Source of the DNA: Plazaster borealis
Lineage: Eukaryota > Echinodermata > Asteroidea > Forcipulatida > Labidiasteridae
Length of the DNA: 64,000 bases
NCBI GenBank assembly: GCA_021014325.1
Contig: CM037472.1
Location: 32,016,234 to 32,080,233, forward strand
Reading direction: 5' to 3'
Made by a program: the position numbers and the translations under genes. Below the pieces are notes generated by a model. It was not told the DNA's origin and did not search any database. It was given only the letters and a program-made list of their open reading frames with translations. Below, in pieces: positions 12,001 to 27,000 of the stretch; position 1 is the stretch's first letter, and every line of letters starts with the position of its first letter.

Positions 12001-15000
12001 GAGAAAGTCCCTTGCAGCACAGGAGAGAACCAACGCACAACTTTACTCACATATGGCTCTCGCCAGGAATCGAACCAGGGCCATAGTGGTGAGGGGCGGG
12101 CACTTTATGCACTAGCCACCCATGCCATCCTAAAATCTAAAATTGACTTAAAGTTAGGGTCATATATTGTTTTTTGTCAACGTAATACTGATTTATAGGC
12201 AAAATAATAAAAAAATGAAACAGTAAAAGTCACTGACTGCAGCATTCACAAACGGACACCAACCCTCAGAAATCTGAGAAACAACTCATGCATGAATCGT
12301 TTCTCAGATTCAAATGTTTTTTAAAGTGAAAAATTATCCAAACCATATTACTTCAGAGGGAATCCTTTCTCAAAACAGTTTATACTATCAACAGCTGCAG
12401 TGTTTCTCATCAAGTAAGTTTTTTTTGAGTAGTTATCAACCTATGACCCTACCTTTAAATCTCAAGTTTGAGTATGTGTCTTTCTTATAGGAGAAGTGAG
12501 GAGATGGGAGAAGTAGTTTCTTCCCAGGTGCCCCCCCCCCCCACGTATGGATTCCTAGGAATGTATTCAAAATACGTTCAGAGAAAGAATCCTACAAAAC
12601 AAATTTCTTTCGGCGAAAATCGGGCCATGCAACTTTAAGTAGTGTCCATACCAAGATATCTTTTGCTTGAGCAAGCTCTGGTCTGATATCCAATGCAACA
12701 TCTTCACTGCCTCGGGGCTTCCTCTTCTTCTTCTTGTTCTTCTTCTTCTTCTTTTTCTTTGTCTTGTCATCTTCATCTTTAGGCACACCTTCTGTGCCGC
12801 CTTTTGTCTCTCCTCGGGTGTCCCCTCTGGCCGTTGTAGTGCCAGTGGGGGCTTTAATGAGTTCCGTTGGTTTTACAGAGGGGAGGATGGTTTGTTTGTC
12901 TGTTGTGCTGCCAGGCTCTTTCCCCAGCTCTGGGAAGAGACTGGAGGGGGAAAAATCAAACAAACACTTCTTACTATTCGATCTTCAGAACTAGGTCAAA
13001 TTATAATGGCGCAGCTTATCACAGAAATCTGCACTTACAGCGCCCTGTAATGCAAGTAATTCTATAGGCCCTAAGCACAGAATTCTGAGGCAATTAAATT
13101 GGCCCTGATCTTACCAAATAAAAAAAATCAAATCCACCAAACCAATCCAATTTATCCACATGATTAAACTGATCACAGCCAAAAGTTCCAGTCAATCACT
13201 CCCAACATCACAGCCAATCACAGTTGTGGCATGTCGTGGCCGAGCAGTTAAGTGCACCGGACTCAAGCTCTGGTGTTTCTGATCAGCAGAGTGTGGGTTC
13301 AAGTCCCGGTCGTGGCACTTGTGTCCTTAAACCAAGACACTTTACCTTAATTGCTTTGTGCTTTGGATGGGACATTAAACCGTAGGTCCCATGTACTAGG
13401 ATTGGTAGTGCTCGTAAAAGAACCCAGAACACTTATCGTAGAAGAGTAGGGGTTAACCCCAGTGTTTCTGGTTCACATAGCAAGCACCCTTGTCTACAGG
13501 TTTCCTCAGGCTTGCGAGCTACAGTGATTAGGTTCACTTATGAGGCATCCTTGGTTTCATTACCAGAAATATATAATAATAAAATAAGAGGCCAATGATC
13601 ACAACATATCCGAACAAATGAATTAACTGAATGATTAAACTGGGTTAATACAAATGAAACAATCAAGTAGATCAATCAAATAGAAAGTGTATGACAGGTG
13701 AGGTGCGTATTAAATCAATGGCATCCCTCCAACTAAACAAAAACATTGTTTAATGTATTACATACAGACTTGGGTCAAATTTCATGGTTCTGCTTACCGC
13801 CGAATTCTGCGCTTGCAATCACCATTCTTCGCTTACAGGGCAAGCACCAAATTTCTGCGCTAGCTGTTAAAGCCTAGTAACTTGGAGTATGCACACACAC
13901 AAGCAAAAATTCCATGCTCACCTGTGAAATACGCTTGACGTAAGTGCGGAATTCCCTGCTTCGCTGTAAGCGCTGATTCTTTGCTAACGGTAAGCATCAG
14001 AGCCATGAAATTGGGCCCTGATATTTGGTCATTGCCTCGTGCCCCTTGAAATGTTCCAGTAGAAATTTGATCTTCCCTCATAGAAATGCCCTTTACTAAG
14101 GAAACAAATGCCTTAGGTAGGCACACACACCATTGTTGGGAGTTGTCAAAAATAGAACAAAGGTCCCCACAACATCTTTCTTTGTTCAACTGGGTCCCCA
14201 CTGGGGAATTCTTCAGAAAAGGGAATAATAGAACAATAGCAAGTCCCCACAACTAGGTGTTCAAAAGACTAGAGTGCTCTAACGACAATGAAGTATCAGG
14301 CCTATACATAATCATGACAAATTCGTCGGCAATGTCCTATAAGGTCATTAATTGCAATTTCGTACTCGTAATGATCAAAAGGTCATTATATAAAAAAGGG
14401 TATAAATTTGGAAAAAATAAATTTAAAAAATGAATGTTTCTTTTTGCCAAACAAATACTCTGAAGACCACTCTTGACCAATAAACCCCAGAGCTCCAAAA
14501 TATGCAAAAGCAATTTTATGAAATCCATTCAAATTACACAAATGACCTTATAGTCCTGAGCAGACGAATTGAGATACTGAGCGATTCTTACTTGAAGTCC
14601 TGCGCTAATCCTTGGATTGCAAACTCTGACATGGTCAGCTCTTCGATATCATCTTCCTCACTCTCTTCTGATTCCACAGCAGCCTGCATGAACTGGATCG
14701 GTACATCGACTGGAAAATACAAACCACCAACATCAAATAGGTTGAATTGCTGAAATAATTGCATCAGGGTTAAAAAACCAGTAGTTACAACGATGTGTGA
14801 AAAGCACTTTATATTCATTCAGGGCTCAAATTTGGGGGGGGAAATCCACAAGACCACAGGGCTCATTGCTCAAAATGTTTACTGGACCAGGATTGTTTTT
14901 ATAAGACCAGAGTCAAAATGAGAAGAAAACTTCCTGACACAGTTTAACATGCATTTTATTTCTCATTTGTCTTTATGTGTATACACTATTATACTTCATT

Positions 15001-18000
15001 ACTCAATAGAATTGAAAGGTATTTTACCAGACTCGAAGTCAACATTTGAACATAATTTTTTTTTGTGCAAGATATTACACACAGTGAGGTTTTATTATTC
15101 AATAGAAAAACACAAGACCGCCAGACTTGTCCAGTCTTGAGTTTACAGGCCTGACACTAAAACGGAAGGCCTTGGGACTGTGGTCCAGTGTAAAATGTGA
15201 GCCCTGTCATTGCTTTTTCGAGTCCTGTGGGGAAAATGTGGGATTTTTTAACATCAAATTACCTGGCTTTGCATGGTGACCAGGGCCCAATTGCAGAAAA
15301 TATTTCTGAATTTGTTTTTGCTTAGCAGAAATGAGCAGGATACCAGTCACAAATTGTACATGTGACACGGTAGTTTGGCTGGTAACCTTATTCTGGTGAG
15401 CATAATTTTTGTTGTGCTTAGCTACTTTTTGTGCTTAAAAGCAGCTCCAATTTCATAAAGATGCTTAAGCGACCAAAATCAGCCAAGCGCAAACAATTTT
15501 GCTTAGCAGAAAGGGGTTACCAGCCAACATGCCATATTATGTACGTAGTTTGTGACTGGTTCCCTGCTTATTTGTGCTTCGCAGACATGTGTTAAGCAGT
15601 ATTTTGTGCTAAAGCAGCTCCATGAAATTGCACCCAGGCAAGCCAAATGTTTGGGTTTTGAGTTGCCGCTGAACAGTTCGAACAGTGGGACCCATTCAAG
15701 AGTGAGTTTATTTCCTTCACACATTAAAGCAATAAACGGAGGACTAAATAGGTCCCCAAACTGTTTGAATATGTCAGAGATTGCACGGTCTATTAGTGCT
15801 ACATGATTCTTAGTGAAAATGCCCAAGGCTTGGGTAAGTTGAGGTGTAACAGCAGTCTTCAAAATGAATCAACTCTAGCATCCTGTACCGATTGGAACTC
15901 AGTAAAGCTGTTATTGTTATCAGTACTTACCCACTGTGCTATACTTCCGATCCCAATCCTCAATAGAACTACTCTCTGATGACAAGCTCTCACTTGAAAT
16001 GGGTGCTAATAAGAGAAAGTAACAAGAAAAGAAGATGATAAGAAGGCAAAGTAACCATCAAAGAATAATAGTCTTACTCTGGGAGCCTCATCATGGTAAG
16101 AGATCAAGAGGGCATCCTGCAGCAACATTTGTGGACACCCTACGGAGCGTGACTCTGGCATTGACCGTCGTGACCTACCAGCAATCATGGAGTGAAGAGC
16201 AGCATTCTTCCCTAACAGTGGTCTGCTGGCCAAATACCAGTTAAAACACCTGAGGACCAGTCAAAATTCACTCCAAGTGGTCCGGCTGACTAGTTCAGTG
16301 TTGAAAAGCTTCCCTTATTTTATTTGACATATGGACTAGTGAAAAAAGCTGACGGACTAGTGAAAGGACAAGCTAACTGGTCCTGCTGGCTAGTCAGTCA
16401 CTAAAAAAGTTAAGGGCAAACTCTGAAGAGATCAGAGGAGAGTCGTTGTCAGCAATGCCCGAGTTCGCTCGATTTTGATAAGGGGAATAAAAGAGTGGTG
16501 CCGAGATCTTAGATGGCCGTTTAAAATCGGCAGGGTGGCCATGCGATCTGAATCTGGATCTGAATCTGAATTAAATAGTATGCAAAGCATCCTACAGGAA
16601 ACATCGCAACCAACTTTCAGGTAAATAGGTTTGGTTTGCACGGCGCATGATTGAGGGGGGTAATGAATTGTTTCCATATTGAGTCAACAGTTCCTTTCTC
16701 AATAAAGTGTGAAACAAGACTTTCTGTTTTTTCTCACCCATACACTCTTGCTTTCCTGAGATGTAGAACAAAGAGCCATTCCAACAGCTTTATTCCATGT
16801 ATTGCATCTCTTCGTAACTCCTTGCTTGTGCATATTTCCCTCCATCGTACAATCTAGACTGTTTTAAGAGGAATATCAATTCCTACCTTCAGCTCCCCTG
16901 TTTAAGAGGAACATCAACTCCTACCTTTGGCTCCCCTGAGTTACTTTCATCTTAAATATTTTCTTCTTTTAGCCCCTTACCAAGAGTGGCTTTTAGCCTT
17001 GTTTGGGGCAAACTTGCATAAAAAATGTTTTAAAAAATAAGAAGAAGAAGAGTTTGATAGCGAGATGTTCTGGTATAGTGAGTGGACCATCTACTTACTT
17101 ATTTTAACCGATTCTGGAGTCTGTGTTCGCTTCTTCAGGAGTTCAGTAAACTTGAAGGAGAGCCACTTCTTGGTTCCAGTTTCACCAACTAATAGAGACA
17201 AGAAGAGATATGGGTTCTGAGGTATTGCAAAGTGAGGTATCAATTTATATTATTTATTGTTATTATATATTTCTGGTAATGAAACCAAGGATGCCTAATA
17301 AGTGAACTTAATCACTGCAGCTCGCAAGCCTGAGGAAACCTATACGGGTGATTGCTATATATGTGAACCAGAAACACTGGGGTTAACCCCTATACTTCCA
17401 CGATAAGTGTTCTGGGTTCTTTTACGTGTACTACCAATCCTAGTACATGGGACCTACGGCCTAATGTCCCATCCGAAGGATAAAGCAATTGGGGTAAAGG
17501 ATCTTACTCAAGGACACAAGCACCACGACCAGGGCTCGAATCCACACTCTGCTGATCAGAAACACCAGAGCTTGAGTCCGGTGCTCTTAAATTGGTTTGC
17601 GGTAACACCAAGTGAATGTATCTACTTTGCTGTTTATATTGTTCTTGTCAGAACTGTGCAGCTACTTGTCTACTGCCGCCGAGTAGATTATAACAATTGG
17701 AGAGAATACGTAGTTCTGAGAAGAAGGACCACAATCGGCATATCTGCAGTGTTCGAGGTCTAAGACCTGTCCCTGTAAGATAGGAATTCTCGTTTGTTAG
17801 GTCTGTACCCAACAAGATTACAGTTCTTACATGAAACCAGTATGAGATTTCAACATGAGATTACGACATTATGAGAGTAAGAGATTTTTTTAATGCAAGT
17901 GCTTCCAGCATGACGATAATGCCATTTGTTGGTGCCACAAGTGTCAGTGTGTTCATACATCTAAACAAATAATAAATGGTGCATTCGTGCCTGTATGATA

Positions 18001-21000
18001 CAACTAATCCCCTAATTTGCATGAAGACCTAATTTGCATAAAAAACCTTCAGCTGGAAGCTCACTGCCATTTCTTCACCAGAGCAATACAATGTGCACAA
18101 GACAAATAAACTTTTGGTAAAGGGTCCGTAAATACAGCCATATGTTTAAAGAATAAATAAATATGACAGGGATGAGATTGTATCAACATGAAAAATCCTT
18201 AAAATTTGATAAAAGTTCCCACTTTGTGTGGAGATAAAGCCAATAGAATAGCAAAATGTTAAATTGCAGAAGTTTACGGACTCTCTACATCATTTCAGAT
18301 AGATATCTGACGGTTTGGGATTCATCTCAGTGATGGCAAACCCGCCTCTTTCAAGAAAATCTGAAGGTGCAGAGAGACCACTGAAAAATCCTTAAATAAA
18401 AACAAATCTGGATAAATTATATGCTTGATATGAAAACCAATCTGTGAAAATTGTGTCTCTAGCAAGACAACCTGACAAACAAACGTGTTGAGATGTGTTG
18501 TACTCTTAAAAATACACAATGAAGTACCGGTAGCTAATTCCTCTGTGATACTATTAAACTTACTTCACCCAAATCATAAAAGAAAGCCCACACTCCTCAG
18601 TAAACCCTGCATAATTCATACCTTGTGCAGTTTGAACTGATGGGGTCTTAGCATGTCTGGCAATCTGACATAGCTCAATGTATGCACTCCTCCAATCGAC
18701 AGAATAACCTTGGTTGAATTCCTCCACCAGACCGGGCAGATCAGCAAAACCTTCACAATCACCTAGGAAAGAACAGTTTCAAAAGCAAGCACAAGGTTAC
18801 TAACGTCTTAATTGTATATGGGTTTTGAGGCATTGGTCTTCATTGTATATGGGTTTTGAGGCATTGCATGGTGAGGTATCAATGTTTATTCAGTTTGTAG
18901 TAACACCATGTGTATTATCTACTTTGCTGTGTAGATTTATTCTCTGAGAACTTGTCTTGCCTTTTAATCTACTGCCAGGGAGTAGATTACAGAATTCGAG
19001 AGACTACTCAGTTCTGCAAAAAAGGGCCTGCTAATTGGGAGGTTGGAAATCGACAGGGACTACTACTTTTGCTTAGCAAATTTCACAGGTTAGCAGGGAT
19101 TTTTTGCTTGTACACGTGCGTACTCCACGTTACTAGGCATTCTTCCCTTCCGCAGCTAGCACAGAAATTCGGCGCTTGCCCTGTAAGCCAAAAATGGGGT
19201 TCACAAGCGCAGTATTCAGCAGTAAGCAGAGCCATGAAATTGGGCCCAAGTAAATTGGGTCAATAGAGAAAGAAAAAAAACACGAGAAAAAAATGTTGAA
19301 GTATTGCCAAACAATGTGTAGATATTGACCACAGCCATGGAACTCTCTGTTAAATAAGGTGTACCCATGCTCATTCCCTAGCTAGGCAGCTCTGTAACAT
19401 GAATTACACAACACACGAGACCAACAGCTTCACGTCCCATCTGAAGGACGAAGCAACAATGGTTAAGTGTCTTGCTTAAGGACACAAGTGTTAAGACCGG
19501 GACCCAAACCCACACTCTGCTGATCAAGACATCAGAACTTGTGTCCAGTGCACTAGACCGCTCAGCCCCAGCATGCCACTAATGTTGCGGAGACAAATTC
19601 AGAGCACCGGGTGATACTTACCCATTTCTTGGCACTTGATCCTCCACAGTTCATCCTGCGCCGCTATGTAATGCCATCTACGACAAACCCTCTCTGCCAT
19701 GATGATGTCATTAGAAGGTAAGAAGGAGAAGATGTGAAGTAGGATCTTGTCTGGGAGACAGTTGATGTCATTCCGATCTCGCAACCTATAAAATCATTGG
19801 GTGCAACTCATTTTAAATTGGCCCACCTACTAGACGTGAACAAGAATACAAACCCAGCAAGGACTTCTTGTTCTTCTTGTTTTAACTCATCCCATCACCA
19901 AATTAACTTCAAAATAGTGAACAATCTGTAGACCTTTTCTTTTGAATTTTTTACCAGAAACTTTTTCTGTTAATGGTAGGGTCACAGATAGGTTTTTGTC
20001 AGAGTAACGCTGATTTCTAAATTATATAGAAAGATATAATACAAGTCGCATGTGAAAGTTTCAGCTGAATATAGTGTCTACTTGCTGAGAAAACAGCAAC
20101 AAACTGTCACGGTATTTTCACAATTTGAACATCGAATCCATCCATGTTTAGCGAGATGACAGTGGGTACCAACTGTATCTCTGGCTGCAGCATTCGCAAA
20201 TGGACACCAACCCTCAGATTCATGCATGAACCATTTCTCAGATACAAATGTTTTAGGGTGAAAAAAATTTCCAAATCATGTCACTTTGAAGGGAATCCTT
20301 TCTCAAAATAGCTCATACTATCAACAGCTACAGTGCTTCTCACCAAGTAAATTTTTATGGTCATTAACTTTTGGAGCGTTTACAAATCTATCATCCCACC
20401 TTAAAGTTAAAACATCTGATAAGGTTGGTATGCCTCAACTAATGCTACTGACAGCTGGCTGCTTCTTAACACTTTGCTCAGACATTACTATTGCTATATA
20501 TTTCTGGTAGTGAAAACAAGGATGTCTCATACGTGAATTTGATCACTGCAGCTCGCAGGAAACCTGTAAACAAGGGTGCTTGCTATGTGAACCCAAAACA
20601 CTGGGGTAAACCCCTACTCCTCCACGATATGTGTGCTGGGTTCATTTACGTGCACTACCAATTCTAGTACAGGGGACCTACAGCTTAATGCCCCATCCGA
20701 AGGACAAAGTTACGGTAAAGTATCTTGCTCAAGGACACAAGTGCCACGACTGGGACTCGATCCCAAACATTGCTGATCAGAAACACCAGAGCTTGAGTCC
20801 GGTGCTCTTAACCGCTCAGCCACGACACGCAAAATGTTGTATGACGTATTTTGTTGATTTTCAGACACAATTCTCGCAGTAAAACTGTCCAAAAAACTAT
20901 TACAAAACTTTTTTTAAAATTCAGACAGTATGTTCAAATGGAAAACATTAAGAAATGTCAAGTAGGGACATGACCTTTAATGTTAGGTCAAATCTTGGGT

Positions 21001-24000
21001 ATTCCAAGCAATCCGCTTGTAGCAGCTCTGGTCTCTGAAGGGTAAAGAAGTGCATCCAGCAAAAGTTGGCCAAACTTAGGCTAACCCTCAAATTTTCATT
21101 CTGGGTTTTAATGTACAGTTTTCGAAGTTACAAAAAAACCACCAATAAACAGTTAAAGGACTGCCATATGTAGCTAGCATATTGTGTGTTTTTCTGCAGA
21201 GATACTGTTGTTAACCCAATACTTGTAATTCTTGAAGTCGCTATTTTGGTTAAATTATCTAACAACTTATTCAAAACTCACACCACCCTCAACCAGACAA
21301 AACATTCAATTTCCAGGTCTACTTTTCATCAATTGCACAAATATTTAAACACTGTACAGTAGCTCTGAAAACTAATTTACCATCACCAAATCAAGTCTGT
21401 GACACAAAGACAAACGACTTAGTATAGACCCCTTGCATATGACGTCATAAGCCCAAAATAGTCCCCTCACTGAGGTCAATGAAGAGCTATCATTGGCTGA
21501 GAGTCGTGCACAGTGCGTACACGTTTCCATTATTTGACATCAAAGATCGCGGCCAATACAGAGGGTCTAATGAAGCATTCATGGAGGGAAACTTAAGACA
21601 AACTGCTTTCCGTTGTTGTTCCTCTCAATTAAGTATCATTTTGAAACTTATTTCATTTTTGTCGTTCACAAGAGAATAACAAAAATGCAGTCAGACCAAA
21701 GTTGAATAACTTCCATTCTAAGATATATTTTATCTTATTTTCATTGTGAGGCAAAGGACTCAGAAAAGCGAACTTAATCACTATACTAGCCAAGAGCCCC
21801 ATGGAGAGAAGACAACAAAGGAACAAAGGAAGTTTTCAGTTTTAAATGTCAGAGGATAACCCCAGAGAATTAACCAGGGAAAAACCCATGCAATCAGGTA
21901 GGGATTGAAAACCTAATTCACACAGTGCCCCCGGTGGGATTTGAACCGGGGTCCCAGAGGTGGAAGGCGAGGAAAGAAACCACTACACCAACCCCATTGA
22001 TGAATAAGCAAAAAATTGTTAGTATTTATTTTAACCAACCCACAAACCATGCTCACAGCAAACACAGCATCCTCATAATCCATACATACCATCTATAAAA
22101 CTGTAACAATCTGAGCAGGCATGTAAAAACAAAGAACAATAAACGAAGAATTAGTCTTTTTTCTTTTTGGCAAACCTTTCCTTTGAAGCATGAAGAAAAT
22201 CAAACTAGATGATAAAACAGCCGCCATTTGCAAAATTAGTTTCTAGCCTTCTAAACTTTTATGAGAATTACCGTTTCTAAATTTGAGCTTTCTGTGGCTA
22301 TGGAATGATCACTGCAAGTGTGTTGTCATCAATGTACAGCTGTAGTCAATAGTCATAGACCCAGTTAAAGTCAATCCATTCATACATGGACTATCTTTAA
22401 ATTCCATCAATTTATATGTGATAACCCCTTTGTCAGGGGTTGAGATTGTATGGAAAAGAAATATCATGAAACTTGGATAACAGTTTCCTGTTGGTCTGTA
22501 GATGAAGCGCCCTGAATTTACAGAATGTTACATCTTAGACATTTTACAGATTCTCTACATCACTGCAAAGAGAAATCTGAAAGTTCGGTCATAACAAGAG
22601 CCAAGTTTTTGCCTCTTTTAAGAAAATCTGAATGCGCAAAATCCGTAAATCAGAAAAAAATCTTGAAAAAAACACCAAATAAATTTATTTGAGAGAATAC
22701 AATCAGACAATGCAACTTTGATATTTTTAAAAACTGTGTACGGTGTTTTTCCCGTTTTCTATTGCACTAAAATAAAGAGGAAAAAGAGTAAATCAGATGA
22801 AATTTGATCGCCCGGACAATGCAAAATGTTCTTATCCTCAAAATGAACCACTGGATTGGAAATAATTTTCAGGGTGACTGGCACTTTGACTCCACTGTTT
22901 GTGCATCTTTGAATTTTTGAATTATTACAAAGCAAGAAAATTATGAATAGTTTGTCAGAAAACATGTAATCATTATACTTCATGTATATTTGGCTTGCGG
23001 TAACACCATGTATACATATACTTTGCTGTGTAGATTTTTGTTCTTTGAGAACTTGTCTTGCTATGTATTCTACTGCCGCTGAGTAGATTTTGGAATTCGG
23101 GAGACTATTCTACTGCCGAAGAGTAGATTTTCGGAATTCGGGAGACTACCAAGTTCTGAAAGTAGTTAAGATGCATCAAAACCTTTATTATACATCATGC
23201 TTTAAAAAATAACAATTTCAATGTTAGTTCCAAGTTGTCTTATGATGTGTTTATCAAAAGCTACATTTTTATGAATGGGATAAACCAATGCTGTAGCTTC
23301 TTCAATAGCCTGAAATAGTAATACACAGAGATAACACAAGAACCTAAAATTGCAAAACATACCTCTGCTGTAGACACTGAGCGATGAATCTAACAAGATC
23401 TTGATCGCACAACTTAATCAGCTCCACTAGTAGGTCCCCTTTCTCAAACTCCTCCCAGTCCCCCATCCACTGCAGAGAATTAATTACAATAACAATAACA
23501 AAGTATTTGAAATGTTTACATAAATAATAAATACAAAAGGGCACTTGCTTGGATTCAGTATTCTTCTTAACATCCTGAGCCCAATATCATGGAGTTGCAA
23601 AAACATTAACTGCTTATGAATATGAGACAAAGTTTACCAGCCAAAATACCATGTCATATGTACGATTTGCAACTGGTTCACTACTTAATTTTGCTTAGAA
23701 GAAAATTGTTAAGCACAGGGCTCACCCTTAACACTAACCCTGCGTACATTACCAAATAAAAACTTCTATGGGCTCGTAAACACCTCTTCACAACTTGCCC
23801 TGTGGGCTACTAAAAACTGTACAACCAACTTGTTTATAATGCTCACATTTTTTCCTTTTCAGATGTGAATAATTAACTTTTAAAATGTGGTAGTTCATCT
23901 TTGAGTGTGTGAATGTTACTTCATTTGACCATTAAACTTATTGTGATTGCTACCATTAATACATAAGAAAGAAACATCTAAGACAAAATACATGTTTAAA

Positions 24001-27000
24001 ATCTAGACTACTAAGGGGAAAGTAAAATGCAGTTTACAAGCCCAGTGGGCTACTTTTACAAAAAGCTTCAGCGCAAGGCCTGTTAAGCACTTTTGTCTGC
24101 TTAAAGGCACTGAACACGTTTGGAAATTGTCAAAGACCAGTGTTCTCACTTGGTGTATCCCAACATTATGCATAAAATAACAAGCCTGTGAAAACTTGGG
24201 CTCATTTGGTCATCGAAGTTGCAAGAAAATGATGAAAGAAAAAACACCCTTGTTGTACAAATTTGTGTGCTTTCAGATAGGAATAAAAACTTCTTGCAAG
24301 AAATTTTTATTATTTTAGTGAGAAATTACCTCTTTCTCAAAAACTACGTTACTTCAGAGGGAGTCGTTTCCTACAATGTTTTATACTATCAACAGCTCTC
24401 CGTTGCTTGTTACCAAGTAAGTTTTTATGCTAATATTTGTTTTGAGTCATTACCAAACGTGTACGATACCTTTAAGCAGCTCTACGAAACTGGGCCCTCC
24501 TCGTAACTTTCTGCCTGTCATACTGTCACTTTTGAAATATCTAAATGGAATTTCATAACTTTTTAAAGAGACAGAGCTTCTTTTTTTCATTTCAGTTTCT
24601 TGAATTGGTATTGGTCAACATTCTTTACATTGAGTCCCTGATGGAAATGGCTTGGCAGTCAGACAGCCTCATTATTAATATTACTGTATATTTCTTTTGT
24701 CTGCAATATTTCTGGCAATGACACCAAAATGCCTCATAGGTGAATTTGATCACTGCAGCTCGCAAGCCTGAGGAAACCTGTAAACAAGGGTGCTTGTTAT
24801 GTGAACCAGAAACACAGGGGTTAACCCCTACTCTTCCACGAAAGCATTCTGGGTTCTTTTTCTGTGCACTAACAATCCTAGTACACCTAGGACCAACAGC
24901 CTAATGTCCCATTCGTAAGGACAAATCAATTATGGTAAAGTATCTTGCTCAAGGACACAAGTGCCACAACTTGGACTCGAACCCACACTCTGCTGATCAG
25001 AAACACCAGAGCTTGCATCTGCATCCGGTGCTCTTAACCGCTCGTCCACGACATGCCAATATCTTATAGTAGATGTATTAATTGTTTAGGGATGAAGAAC
25101 ATTATTTTGGTTTTATCCTTGAACCAATGTGTGACAAGCACTGTATACTCAGTGTTTTTAGAATCCTGTGAGGAAAAAAACCCACAGGTTACACGGGTGG
25201 GATTCGAACCATCAACCTTGGCATTCTAAACAATTTTCTTAACCACTAGACCAGTATTCAGTTGAAGATGCAGTCACGTTGGTTCACGGATAAATTTGAC
25301 TCAAGGTTTGACTGACCTCCCATATTTGCTGAATCTGCTTCTTAAAGTGTTCCTTCAGATCACGATGACAGGCAGGTACAAGTTGTCTGCCACTAGAGGG
25401 CTCCTTGCCCCACCATTTGGCGTTCTTGAAAGTCTTCTGTAGTGGAAAGCTTACATCAGTCATCTTGTCTGGTTTTCTGATCTTGCCACTTCGTAGAGCT
25501 CTATACATCCTCCCTGTAGAGTTAGATACTTTCAAATATTGTTCCTTTTCTCTCACGAATGAACCATTTTTTAGTGTTCCAGCAAACTCAGTAGTAAACA
25601 CAAGTACAGTATTTTCATGAAGAAAAGTACATGATACAACCCACCATTCAAAACCATATGTTAACACTTAAAAGAAAATTAATCATCACCATACACATAT
25701 GTACAAATAAATGAATATGATTTGTTGACAAAATTCTTCAAGTAAAAATATTTAAGGGAAAAATATATATAACAGACATTTTGTTTTGTTTCATAAAATA
25801 TACAGACACTACTTTAAAATGGATAACATTGGAAAATGTCAATTCAGGACTTGACCTTTACTTTGACCTCTTTGATTGAGTGAAAGGAGGTCAAATCTGA
25901 TGGTTGTTTTTCGGTCCGTTATGGGCTTTTGTTTAACAAGCCGCTTGCGGCCACTCTGGTCTCCAAAGGGTTAACCCTCCATTTATTCTAAAAGTAAACT
26001 TTACTCTTGAGATTCATTAAATAGGATCATCTACAATGTAGGTTATAACAATAATATTAACAAAATCTAGTTTTGATAAAGTGCTTCATCTACGGGCGTC
26101 TCAAAGCACTTATCATTATTTATTTCCTGGCAGGTTTTTTGAAGTTTTTGAATTATGAGACCCATTTATGCAAAACCTTGAAAGGGTTTACAAGGTGCTG
26201 CGACGCATTCAGCAGCCACTGCCAGAAACACCGGGGCAAACTCCTTCTCTTTGCGATAAGTGCACTGGGCTCTTTTGTGTGCATTACACAACACATGGGA
26301 CCGTCGGCTTTACCTCCCATCCGAAGGACAAAGCAATAATGGTTGAGTGTCTTGCATAAGAACACAAGTGTCAAGACCGGGACTCGAACCCACACTCTGC
26401 TAATCAGAAACACCAGAGCTTGAGTCCAGTGCGCTAAAACCCCTCAGCCACGACATGCCACAAAATAGAATCTTATTAGAGCACAATGGAAAAAACCAAA
26501 ACAGTTTTCACAACAAGTCTCCCCAGGTAAAATAATAAACAGGTAAACCCAATTCTTGATATTTACCAAGCTTTTGAGTGTGAGGTTTCTGCTCAAAGAA
26601 GTCTCTGGTATGTGCAGTACAACCACTACTAATATGACTATTATGCTGGTGAGATGACTGCCTACTATTCCCTGGTGATACTGGACTGGCTGGAGTAGAA
26701 TCTCTCCTCTGGTGCTTCATGCACCATGTAAGTGTAGACACCTGGAGGAAATCAATTCATAAAAGTAGAAGAAAAAACATGTGACAAAAATTAATTTATA
26801 ATTGACTGTAAGTAGCAGTAACAATTTTGTTTTATCAATTCAACAGAGCGGGCAAATGTCTGTACTTCTCCTTTCATTGTCCCAAATGTTAGGGAGCCGT
26901 GCACTAGACTCAAGCTCTGGTGTTTCTGATCAGCAGAGTGTGAGTTTGAGTTATCCTTATTTAATTCCAGGCAGGTTTTCGAAGTTTTTTGAACTATGAG

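Larger units (their letters stand above)
23577..24489. repeat. Foldback family A element carrying two insertions
   Basis: Host pieces are 23577-23716, 24091-24104 and 24476-24489; together they restore the family A pattern ending GCAGCTCTACGAAACTGGGC. The insertions are listed separately. Confidence 0.85.
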
